Positions 14,679-20,369 of a DNA stretch of 20,369 nt are shown piece by piece. The stretch spans positions 1-20,369 of the forward strand of contig JBBEDS010000017.1 of the NCBI GenBank assembly GCA_040881175.1, given 5' to 3'. Source of the stretch: JBBEDS01 sp040881175 (GTDB taxonomy: Bacteria; Patescibacteriota; Minisyncoccia; 2-02-FULL-40-12; IGHO2-01-FULL-4-A). Both the position numbers and the translations under genes were made by a program. A model generated the notes under the pieces. The model was not told where the DNA came from and did no database searches. It saw nothing but the letters and a program-made list of their open reading frames with translations. The first letter of the stretch is position 1, and each line of letters begins with the position of its first letter.

Positions 14679-15110
14679 ATGAATAGAGTCACTGCACTAA
14701 TCAAACGCTACGTGCGGGAGATCGCAAGTGTGAGAGACTATCTGTTTGCATTCCTGACTCTCTGGACGATAGCGATACTAGTGATGGCCTGGCTGGACTT
14801 TGCAAGTCCTCGCCTGTCTTTGTCAGATGTTGCGGCCAACAGTTATCTGATTCTCCTTAGTGTCTATATAGTCCACAAAGAGGTAAATCGTTGGACTGGA
14901 ACAAAACTCACGGTAAAACCAGGCGAACTTGTGGTATATATCTGGTGGACTTCCCTACTGGCAATGATAGTGATCGGATTCTTAACTCAAGCATCGGTAC
15001 CAGAAGGAGTGAAATCAATATCATTCAACATTCTAGGAGCTCTTCTTGCCACTGAGATATCCAAGAGTCTGAATTCATACAAAACGAAGGGCAAAATCTC
15101 AAGCAAATAA
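14679..15110 (+). CDS. Integral membrane protein of unknown function
   Basis: 143 residues from the ATG at 14679; a TTG three bases earlier is unnecessary. Four hydrophobic segments can be drawn: about 22-40 (LFAFLTLWTIAILVMAWL), 50-66 (VAANSYLILLSVYIVHK), 86-104 (VYIWWTSLLAMIVIGFL) and a shorter one near 115-128 (ISFNILGALLATEI). The N-terminus is basic (RVTALIKRYVRE) and the C-terminus ends in a lysine-rich tail. I do not recognise the family. The promoter puts transcription start at the ATG, and a terminator follows 12 bases after the stop, so it is a single-gene, leaderless unit. Confidence 0.75.
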   Translation: MNRVTALIKRYVREIASVRDYLFAFLTLWTIAILVMAWLDFASPRLSLSDVAANSYLILLSVYIVHKEVNRWTGTKLTVKPGELVVYIWWTSLLAMIVIGFLTQASVPEGVKSISFNILGALLATEISKSLNSYKTKGKISSK

Positions 15111-15122
15111 CCGACACCGCGA

Positions 15123-15152
15123 AACGACTTTCTTTACAGAAAGTTGTTTTTT
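15123..15152 (+). terminator. Rho-independent terminator after the membrane protein gene
   Basis: An 11-bp stem with one G-T pair (AACGACTTTCT / AGAAAGTTGTT), loop TTAC, then TTTT. A possible infB -35 (TTTACA, 15133-15138) lies in the loop, with a weak -10 TAAAAA at 15157-15162. Confidence 0.85.
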
Positions 15153-15189
15153 GTTGTAAAAAATCGTGAAAAATGTTAACTTTTTCAAC

Positions 15190-16731
15190 ATGGAAGACAA
15201 TGAGAAAAAAGAAATAAAAGTATCCGAGAGGCCACCAATAGTGGTCATTTTAGGCCATGTCGACCATGGGAAAACAACTATTCTTGATACTATCAGGCAA
15301 TCTAAAGTAGCGGACAAAGAAGCGGGAGGGATTACTCAACATGTCGGTGCCTATCAGGTTGAGCACAAAGGAAAGAAAGTCACATTCCTAGATACGCCGG
15401 GACACGAGGCTTTTACAGCTATCCGCTCGAGAGGCGCGAATGTCGCTGACATCGCAATCTTGGTAGTCGCAGCCGATGAGGGCGTAAAGACACAGACAAA
15501 AGAAGCGATCAGGATCATAAAGGAGACACAAACTCCTTTTGTTGTCGCCGTTAATAAAATGGACAAGGAAGGTGCCAATCCTTCACGCATAAGACAAGAG
15601 CTAGCCGAGAATGAGGTCCTGGTTGAAGATTACGGCGGAACCGTGCCCATAGTCGAGCTTTCGGCCAAGAAAGGCGAAGGTATTAATGAGCTCCTAGAAA
15701 TGCTACTCCTAGTCGCTGAGCTGGAAGAGCTCAGCTCCCCTATCGAAGGGCCCGCTAGAGGAGCGATAATCGAATCGCACAAAGACAGCAAGCGAGGAGT
15801 AATAGCAACCGGGCTTGTGCTTGAAGGCGAACTCAGAACTGGCGACTGGATATCTGCCGGCGAAGCATACGGTAAAGTTAAATCACTTGAAGATTTTTTG
15901 GGCAATCCCATTAAAGTAGTCATCGCCTCTCAGCCCTGTACCATTATGGGTTGGGATAGCGCTCCAGCTGTAGGTCAAGAGTTCGTCAGCGTCGCCAGCA
16001 AGGCCGAGGCCCAAAAGAATGCTCAACTAAAATCAGACCTGGGTCCGGCTCAGGTGTTTACTCGAGAGTCAGGGACCGAAGATGAAAAGACTAATAAAAA
16101 AATTGCTAACCTTATAATTAAAGCAGATGTTCAAAGCTCTCTTGAAGCCATAGACCAGGTTCTTGGAAAAATACACTCTGAAGAAGTAGATTATAACGTC
16201 GTCAGCTTCGGCGTCGGTAATATCAACGATGCTGATGTTAAAAATGCTTTTGCAACTAAATCCAGCATAATAGGATTTCACGTCAGCACGGATGGCTCAG
16301 CCAAAAGAATGGCAGAAAGAGAGGACATTTCTGTTCAAAGCTTTGACATAATATATGAGCTTGTTGAGGCGGTACGTTCAATAATGTCCGACCTTCTTGA
16401 CCCCGAGATCAAGCGTACACCATTAGGTAAAATGAAGATTTTAGCTGTATTCAAAAGCAGCGCCAAGTCACAGGTAATCGGGGGCAAAGTGACTCAAGGC
16501 AAGGCAATACGTGGCGCCATGGTAGATGTAATTAGAAACAGCAACATTCTCTTAACCGGCAAGCTCGGGCAGCTCCAACACAATAAAGCTGACGTCACAG
16601 AAGTAGCTGAGGGGCTTGAAGCCGGTATAAGATTCGACCTGCCTGCCAACTCAACAGAAGCTCCGATCCTGATAAAGGAAGGAGACATCCTAGAAATTTA
16701 TCAGGAAGAGAAAACACAAAGAGAACTCTAA
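15190..16731 (+). CDS. infB: Translation initiation factor IF-2 (short form)
   Basis: 513 residues from the ATG at 15190 (MEDNEKKEIKVSERPP); a GTG at 15166 in frame is less likely. GTPase motifs: G1 GHVDHGKT (22-29), G2 GGIT (46-49), G3 DTPGH (68-72), G4 NKMD (122-125), G5 SAK (158-160). Domains II, III (IKADVQSSLEAI) and C1/C2 follow. The long N-terminal region of E. coli-type IF-2 is absent, as in many CPR bacteria. In the C2 domain that grips the initiator tRNA end, the usual GxEC reads GLEA and the upstream basic 'SLKRYKDDV'-like segment reads QLQHNKADV. It overlaps rbfA by one base (TAATG), a conserved infB-rbfA pairing. Confidence 0.96.
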   Translation: MEDNEKKEIKVSERPPIVVILGHVDHGKTTILDTIRQSKVADKEAGGITQHVGAYQVEHKGKKVTFLDTPGHEAFTAIRSRGANVADIAILVVAADEGVKTQTKEAIRIIKETQTPFVVAVNKMDKEGANPSRIRQELAENEVLVEDYGGTVPIVELSAKKGEGINELLEMLLLVAELEELSSPIEGPARGAIIESHKDSKRGVIATGLVLEGELRTGDWISAGEAYGKVKSLEDFLGNPIKVVIASQPCTIMGWDSAPAVGQEFVSVASKAEAQKNAQLKSDLGPAQVFTRESGTEDEKTNKKIANLIIKADVQSSLEAIDQVLGKIHSEEVDYNVVSFGVGNINDADVKNAFATKSSIIGFHVSTDGSAKRMAEREDISVQSFDIIYELVEAVRSIMSDLLDPEIKRTPLGKMKILAVFKSSAKSQVIGGKVTQGKAIRGAMVDVIRNSNILLTGKLGQLQHNKADVTEVAEGLEAGIRFDLPANSTEAPILIKEGDILEIYQEEKTQREL

Positions 16732-17066
16732 TGTCCGATCGTCTAAAAAAAGTAAATGAGCTGCTTCAGTTCGAAGTCAGCAAGATATTAAAGAGTGAAG
16801 TAGAAACAGGGACTGACGTCCTGATAACAGTCGTCAGAGCAGAGGCGTCTCTAACTTTAGAACACGCTACCATTATGATATCGGTTTTTCCTTCAGAGAA
16901 AGAGAAGGAAACACTCGAGAAAATACAGAAAGAGATCTATTCAATACAGCAGGCACTGAATAAAAGGCTTGTAATGAGAACTGTGCCTAAATTAAGATTC
17001 GAGATAGACAAAACGGAAGAGCAGGCTAGCCGTATTGAGGAAATAATTGATAGAATTAAAGAATAG
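16731..17066 (+). CDS. rbfA: Ribosome-binding factor A
   Basis: 111 residues, normal for RbfA. MSDRLKKVNELLQFEVSKIL is the typical N-terminal helix; LEHATIMISVFPSE matches the 'L.HA.V.VSV' strand of the KH-like fold, and LNKRLVMRTVPKLRFEID matches the conserved 'L....LR..P.L.F..D' segment. RbfA binds the 30S subunit late in 16S rRNA maturation. The start overlaps the infB stop by one base, and a tRNA-Cys gene begins one base after the stop. Confidence 0.94.
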   Translation: MSDRLKKVNELLQFEVSKILKSEVETGTDVLITVVRAEASLTLEHATIMISVFPSEKEKETLEKIQKEIYSIQQALNKRLVMRTVPKLRFEIDKTEEQASRIEEIIDRIKE

Positions 17067-17067
17067 C

Positions 17068-17139
17068 GGCGCGATAGCCAAGTAGTAAGGCAGGAGTCTG
17101 CAAAACTCCTATACGTGGGTGCAATTCCCACTCGCGCCT
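17068..17139 (+). tRNA. tRNA-Cys, anticodon GCA
   Basis: 72 bases without encoded CCA. Acceptor GGCGCGA / TCGCGCC, discriminator T (U is the cysteine identity base), anticodon stem GGAGT / ACTCC around CTGCAAA (anticodon GCA), T-arm GTGGG-TGCAATT-CCCAC. The next bases are CAAAT, so CCA must be added by nucleotidyltransferase, unlike the other three tRNAs here. It lies between rbfA (1 base) and the rmlB-like gene (5 bases), so it must be cut out of a long polycistronic RNA. No separate promoter is evident. Confidence 0.95.
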
Positions 17140-17144
17140 CAAAT

Positions 17145-18155
17145 ATGCCGAAAAAACAAAAAACAATTTTGGTAACCGGTGGCTGCGGCTTTATTGGTAG
17201 CCATTTCGTCAAATACCTTTTGGGCAAATATAAGAACATCAAGGTTGTGAATGTGGATTTGCTCACATATGCCGGGAATCCAGAGAATGTTAAAGACGTG
17301 GCCAAGGATCCGCGATACAGGTTCTACAAAAACGACATCGGCGATTTTAACGCCATGCTCCGTATCATTAAGAAGGAAGGTGTCGACTCGATAGTTAATT
17401 TCGCGGCGGAGTCGGACAACAACAAAGCCATCAGCTCCCCTATCGACTTCGCCAAAACCAATGCTCTCGGAACGGCAGTGCTTCTTGAAGCGGCAAGACA
17501 ATATGGCATAAAAAGATTCCACCACATCTCAACATGCGAGGTATTCGGACAGTTGCCGCTTAAGAGCAAGCTCAAGTTCACCGAAAATTCGCCATACCAA
17601 CCCCGTACTCCATACAACGCAAGTAAGGCCTCGGGGGATTTGATAGCCAAAGCCTATTACCATACTTTTGGTCTGCCGGTGACGATAAGCTACTGTGCTA
17701 ACAACTATGGCACTCATCAGTTCCCGGAGAAAGTTATTCCGGTATTTGCCATCAAAGCATTGAAAAACGAGTCTTTGCCCGTTTTCAAATCTTCTGACAA
17801 TAAGAGGGAGTGGATCCACGTTCTAGACCACTGCCAAGCAATTGACCTAATTTTAAACAAGGGAAAAGTCGGAGAAACATATAATATAGGAACTGGTCTG
17901 GAAAAAACTGTTGCCAACATCGCCGATGGCATATTAGATATTCTCGACAAGCCAAAAAATTTGAAACAAATCGTCCCCGATCGGCCAGGCCACGACTCTA
18001 GATATCTACTAGATTCATCTAAAATGAGGAGGCTCGGCTGGACACCAAAGACAAAGTGGACAGATGGCTTGATAGAAACGGTTAACTGGTATAAAAACAA
18101 CCCCAGATGGTGGAGACCGCTTCTGGTAAAATCGCATTCATGGAAAAAACGGTAA
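17145..18155 (+). CDS. rmlB: dTDP-glucose 4,6-dehydratase-like protein (RmlB family) with altered active site
   Basis: 336 residues from the ATG at 17145; the frame extends upstream only into tRNA-Cys. TGGCGFIGSHF (11-21) is the NAD-binding GxxGxxG, YNASK (157-161) gives the catalytic Tyr and Lys, and NNYGTHQFPEKVIP, REWIHVLDHCQAIDL and DRPGHDSRYLLD are strong RmlB signatures. Two positions are unusual: the family's T-D-E triad region reads STCEVFG (Thr130, Cys131, Glu132), so the Asp that protonates the glucose 4-hydroxyl/leaving hydroxyl is replaced by Cys, and the usual ESHVDRSI reads ESDNNKAI. The substrate may thus differ from dTDP-glucose. It is first of three overlapping sugar genes and follows tRNA-Cys by 5 bases with no SD. 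Confidence 0.88.
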   Translation: MPKKQKTILVTGGCGFIGSHFVKYLLGKYKNIKVVNVDLLTYAGNPENVKDVAKDPRYRFYKNDIGDFNAMLRIIKKEGVDSIVNFAAESDNNKAISSPIDFAKTNALGTAVLLEAARQYGIKRFHHISTCEVFGQLPLKSKLKFTENSPYQPRTPYNASKASGDLIAKAYYHTFGLPVTISYCANNYGTHQFPEKVIPVFAIKALKNESLPVFKSSDNKREWIHVLDHCQAIDLILNKGKVGETYNIGTGLEKTVANIADGILDILDKPKNLKQIVPDRPGHDSRYLLDSSKMRRLGWTPKTKWTDGLIETVNWYKNNPRWWRPLLVKSHSWKKR

Positions 18156-19018
18156 ACAATCGTATAAAAGGCAAAATATATATTCTTGGAGCCTTTGGTT
18201 ACTTAGGTGGTCAATGTTCCACTTATTTCCGCTCTCGCGGCTATGAGGTTCTGAACGAAAAGGTCGATATAACAGATCTGCCTAGCACTATAAAAGCATT
18301 CCAGAAATACAGGCCAGACGCAGCAATCAACCTGACCGGACCGCCGGCTAACCCAACAATCGACTGGTGTGAAGATAATAAAGAAGAAACAATTAAAATG
18401 ATAGTTTCGGCGCCTATTAATTTTGCAGTTGCTGCAGCCCAAACCGGAGCCTACCCTATACAGATAACATCCGGCTGTGTTTATAATGGTGGGGTCGAGC
18501 GCACCTTCACCGAAGATGACGAACCCAACTTTTTTGGAAGTTTTTATTCAAGGATGAGGGTAGTCGGACAAAAGGCATTAGCAGAACTGCCGGTTCTTCA
18601 GGCCAGAATAAGAATGCCCATATCCTGCATCCCCCACCCTAGAAATACCGTCACTAAAATTATATCCTACAAAAAGTTGATATCCTTACCTAACTCTGTC
18701 ACATTTCTAGATGATTTATGGCCCGCCATTGAAAGGACCATCGATACTAGACCTATTGGCATACTCAATCTTACAAACGACGGCTATATAACTCACGAAC
18801 AGATCATAAACGCTTACAGAAAAGTTATTAATCCAAACCACAATTATGAAAAAATATCTCTAGAGCAGCTCGAGGAAGAAATTACTAAGTCAAAGAGGAG
18901 CAACTGCATCCTGGGGATGAAAAAAGCAAAATCGTTAGGCATATACATGCCGGAATTAACAAACGAACGGCTTAATGAAATAATGGAAAAGTATAAAACT
19001 AATCTTGCTTCAACATGA
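18140..19018 (+). CDS. RmlD-like reductase of the plant RHM/UER1 (epimerase-reductase) type
   Basis: 292 residues from the ATG at 18140, overlapping rmlB by 16 bases. GAFGYLG (17-23) is the cofactor loop. DWCE (75-78), SGCVYNGG (111-118), EDDEPNFFGSFYSRM (125-139), RMPIS (158-162), HPRNTVTKI (166-174) and PNSVTFLDDLWP (184-195) match, from memory, the C-terminal half of plant rhamnose synthase RHM and UER1, and the Mimivirus L780 enzyme. Characterised members carry out both 3,5-epimerisation and 4-reduction of the 4-keto-6-deoxy sugar. That would explain the absence of rmlC. The active-site Tyr136 is followed by R at the position of the catalytic Lys (YSRMR instead of YxxxK), so activity needs testing. 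Overlaps rmlA by 4 bases (ATGA). Confidence 0.82.
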   Translation: MEKTVNNRIKGKIYILGAFGYLGGQCSTYFRSRGYEVLNEKVDITDLPSTIKAFQKYRPDAAINLTGPPANPTIDWCEDNKEETIKMIVSAPINFAVAAAQTGAYPIQITSGCVYNGGVERTFTEDDEPNFFGSFYSRMRVVGQKALAELPVLQARIRMPISCIPHPRNTVTKIISYKKLISLPNSVTFLDDLWPAIERTIDTRPIGILNLTNDGYITHEQIINAYRKVINPNHNYEKISLEQLEEEITKSKRSNCILGMKKAKSLGIYMPELTNERLNEIMEKYKTNLAST

Positions 19019-19734
19019 AAGGAGTCATTCTCGCAGGGGGTAAAGGCACTCGGTTGTTGCCCCTAACTAAAATTACGAACAAACACCTCTTGCCCATATT
19101 TAATGGGGCAATGATTGAGTATCCGCTTGCCACCCTCATAAAAGGCGGCATGAAAGATATTCTTATCGTCTCTGGGCGTGAGCACGCCGGAGATTTCGTA
19201 GAATACCTGGGATCCGGCAAAGATTTTGGCGTTAAATTCTCATACAAAGTCCAGGACGAAGCTGGCGGAATTGCCCAGGCATTACTATTAGCCGAAGACT
19301 TCGCCGACAAGGGACCGATCACTGTCATATTAGGCGACAATGTATTTGAAAATAACTTCTCTAAGAATATGAAATCATTCCGCAATGGAGCTAGAATCTT
19401 TCTGAAAAAGGTACCCGACCCGAAACGTTTCGGAGTCCCCGAATTAAAAGGTAAAATTGTAACTCAAATTTTTGAAAAACCAGCAAACCCTCCCACTCCG
19501 TATGCCGTAACGGGACTCTATCAATACGACAGCGATGTATTTAAAATCATAAAGAGGCTGAAGCCGTCAGCACGAGGAGAGCTAGAGATTACCGATGTTA
19601 ATAACGCCTACATCAAGAGAGGAAAGCTCAGGGCCGAATTAGTTAAAGGATTCTGGTCAGATGCGGGTACATTCGACTCATTGGCCAAAACAGTAGAGTG
19701 GGCAATGAAAAAGAGCCTGAAGACAAAACGGTAA
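19015..19734 (+). CDS. rmlA: Sugar-1-phosphate nucleotidylyltransferase, short RmlA type
   Basis: 239 residues. VILAGGKGTRLLPLTKITNK (4-23) is the nucleotide-binding signature, HLLPIFNGAMIEYPL resembles 'QLLPIYDKPMIYYPL' of RmlA, VILGDNVFENNF gives the metal-binding Asp, and FEKPANPPTPYAVTGLYQYD and ARGELEITDVNNAYI complete the RmlA-like set. Full-length RmlA is about 290 residues; this lacks the C-terminal allosteric extension, as in other short forms. It would make dTDP-glucose from dTTP and glucose 1-phosphate as the first step for the two upstream genes. Its ATG overlaps the preceding TGA (ATGA). Nucleotide choice (dTTP versus UTP) cannot be read directly. Confidence 0.88.
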   Translation: MKGVILAGGKGTRLLPLTKITNKHLLPIFNGAMIEYPLATLIKGGMKDILIVSGREHAGDFVEYLGSGKDFGVKFSYKVQDEAGGIAQALLLAEDFADKGPITVILGDNVFENNFSKNMKSFRNGARIFLKKVPDPKRFGVPELKGKIVTQIFEKPANPPTPYAVTGLYQYDSDVFKIIKRLKPSARGELEITDVNNAYIKRGKLRAELVKGFWSDAGTFDSLAKTVEWAMKKSLKTKR

Positions 19735-19750
19735 ACGTGGACATAAACAA

Positions 19751-19779
19751 TTTACTACGCGTTTTAACTTTGATATAAT
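19751..19779 (+). promoter_or_regulatory. Extended -10 promoter of the HNH gene, leaderless
   Basis: TTTACT (19751-19756), 17-base spacer, TATAAT (19774-19779) preceded by TGA. Transcription is predicted to start near 19786, one base before the ATG at 19787. Confidence 0.7.
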
Positions 19780-19786
19780 AGAGTTA

Positions 19787-20281
19787 ATGTCCCGCAGAAG
19801 AACATGGAGAATTAAACAACTCGTAGAGGCAGTTAAAACATCTACGAGCTTCAGGCAAGTTTTGGCTAAGCTTAGCTTGAAAGAAGCTGGCGGCAACTAT
19901 GATCAGATTAAAAAATATATCAAGGAGAATAAATTAAGTACCGCCCACTTCAAAGGCAAGGCGTGGAATAAAGGCCTGCGAGGAATAGGAAAGCCATATA
20001 TACCCCTCAAGGATATACTTGTTAGAAATAGTACCTACCAGAGTTATAAGTTAAAAAAGCGCTTGTTCAAAATGGGGTTGAAGCCTATGTTTTGTGAGAA
20101 GTGTAATTGGGCCGAGACTACAAAGGATGGCTACTTACCTCTTGAGCTTGACCATATTAATGGTGACAGGCATGATAACAGAATCAAAAACTTAAGAATA
20201 TTATGCCCTAACTGTCACAGCCTACAGCCAACGCACAGAGGGAGGAATAGGAGTAAGGACACTAAAAAAATATTTATATAA
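19787..20281 (+). CDS. HNH homing-type endonuclease
   Basis: 164 residues. The C-terminal HNH nuclease has zinc cysteines CEKC (103/106) and CPNC (140/143), and the ββα-metal core LELDHINGDRHDNRIKNLRI (119-138) with DH at 122-123 and N131. The N-terminal part (about 8-50) looks like a helical DNA-binding domain (RIKQLVEAVKTSTSFRQVLA), followed by FKGKAWNKG, a motif shared with phage and CPR HNH proteins. It is free-standing. A leaderless promoter precedes it, and its stop codon is two bases before tRNA-Leu(UAA), so the tRNA may ride on its transcript. It could instead be a remnant of a mobile element, but the frame and motifs are intact. Confidence 0.9.
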   Translation: MSRRRTWRIKQLVEAVKTSTSFRQVLAKLSLKEAGGNYDQIKKYIKENKLSTAHFKGKAWNKGLRGIGKPYIPLKDILVRNSTYQSYKLKKRLFKMGLKPMFCEKCNWAETTKDGYLPLELDHINGDRHDNRIKNLRILCPNCHSLQPTHRGRNRSKDTKKIFI

Positions 20282-20283
20282 AA

Positions 20284-20369
20284 GCTCGGGTGGCGGAATG
20301 GTATACGCACATCACTTAAAATGATGCGGGAGAAATCCCATGTGGGTTCGAGTCCCACCCCGAGCACCA
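20284..20369 (+). tRNA. tRNA-Leu, anticodon TAA
   Basis: 86 bases including encoded CCA, ending exactly at the window edge. Acceptor GCTCGGG / CCCGAGC, discriminator A, D-arm GGCGGAATGGTATACGC, anticodon stem ATCA / TGAT around CTTAAAA (anticodon UAA, reads UUA), long variable arm GGGAGAAATCCC, and T-arm GTGGG-TTCGAGT-CCCAC. No intron. No convincing promoter of its own is visible in the two bases after the HNH stop or in the end of that gene. Confidence 0.97.

Noticed and set aside
15166..15189. GTG start for IF-2 eight codons upstream
   Set aside because: The ATG at 15190 is nearer the conserved region and begins a typical charged N-terminus; the extra residues VKNVNFFN add nothing recognisable. 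It cannot be fully excluded.
20250..20283. A -10-like TATATA just before tRNA-Leu(UAA)
   Set aside because: It is too close, so the start would fall within the tRNA; AT-rich end of the HNH gene explains it.
1..20369. CRISPR array, prophage or insertion sequence
   Set aside because: No repeat-spacer array, transposase, integrase or flanking inverted repeats were seen.
1..20369. Alternative genetic code with UGA as glycine
   Set aside because: parB, the methyltransferase and the sugar reductase end at TGA at the expected family lengths, with overlapping or adjacent next genes.

Overview
The window looks like a chromosomal segment from a Patescibacteria/CPR bacterium, most likely Parcubacteria-like. 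The reasons are a compact type IV pilus cluster (pilM-N-O-small protein-B-T-C) with no secretin gene seen, an IF-2 of about 513 residues lacking the long N-terminal part, very short intergenic spaces, many starts without a Shine-Dalgarno, and single-copy tRNA genes threaded between protein genes. TGA ends several genes (parB, the methyltransferase, the sugar reductase), so the standard bacterial code fits and the UGA=Gly code of some CPR lineages does not. Taxonomy is an inference; there is no rRNA here.

Layout: (1) 1-6605, minus strand: pilus assembly operon transcribed pilM, pilN, pilO, a small pilP-position membrane protein, pilB, pilT, pilC (the last few pilC codons are cut by the window edge). 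(2) 6685-7407, plus: comF, divergent from pilM. (3) 7394-8427, plus: two small genes, each with its own promoter, strong SD and terminator; the second is GC-rich and resembles the bacterial glycine-rich-domain (GRDP)-like family. (4) 10679-8410, minus: parA, parB and a SAM methyltransferase. (5) 10769-11688, plus: tRNA-Leu(CAA) whose terminal A is the first base of a LAGLIDADG endonuclease gene, then a small membrane protein. (6) 11776-14034: bifunctional class A penicillin-binding protein with terminator. (7) 14102-15110: tRNA-Ser(CGA), a C39-like cysteine peptidase fold protein three bases later, and a membrane protein with an apparently leaderless promoter. (8) 15190-19734: infB, rbfA, tRNA-Cys, then three overlapping nucleotide-sugar genes (rmlB-like, a plant RHM/UER1-like epimerase-reductase, rmlA-like). 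(9) 19787-20369: HNH endonuclease with a leaderless promoter, then tRNA-Leu(UAA) ending at the window edge.

How they work together: the pilus genes encode the cytoplasmic and inner-membrane engine (actin-like PilM, PilN/PilO, extension ATPase PilB, retraction ATPase PilT, platform PilC); with ComF this suggests DNA uptake. ParA/ParB handle chromosome segregation. The PBP makes peptidoglycan. The sugar genes probably supply an activated deoxysugar (rhamnose-type) for surface glycans; no rmlC is present, and the reductase belongs to a family whose characterised members do epimerisation and reduction in one enzyme.

The most unusual signals are: tRNA genes acting as the 5' leader of protein genes (three protein starts lie 0-5 bases from a tRNA 3' end, one sharing a base), two homing-type endonuclease genes each abutting a leucine tRNA, a set of extended -10 promoters that place the start codon at the transcription start, and active-site substitutions in both sugar-nucleotide dehydrogenase-fold enzymes.
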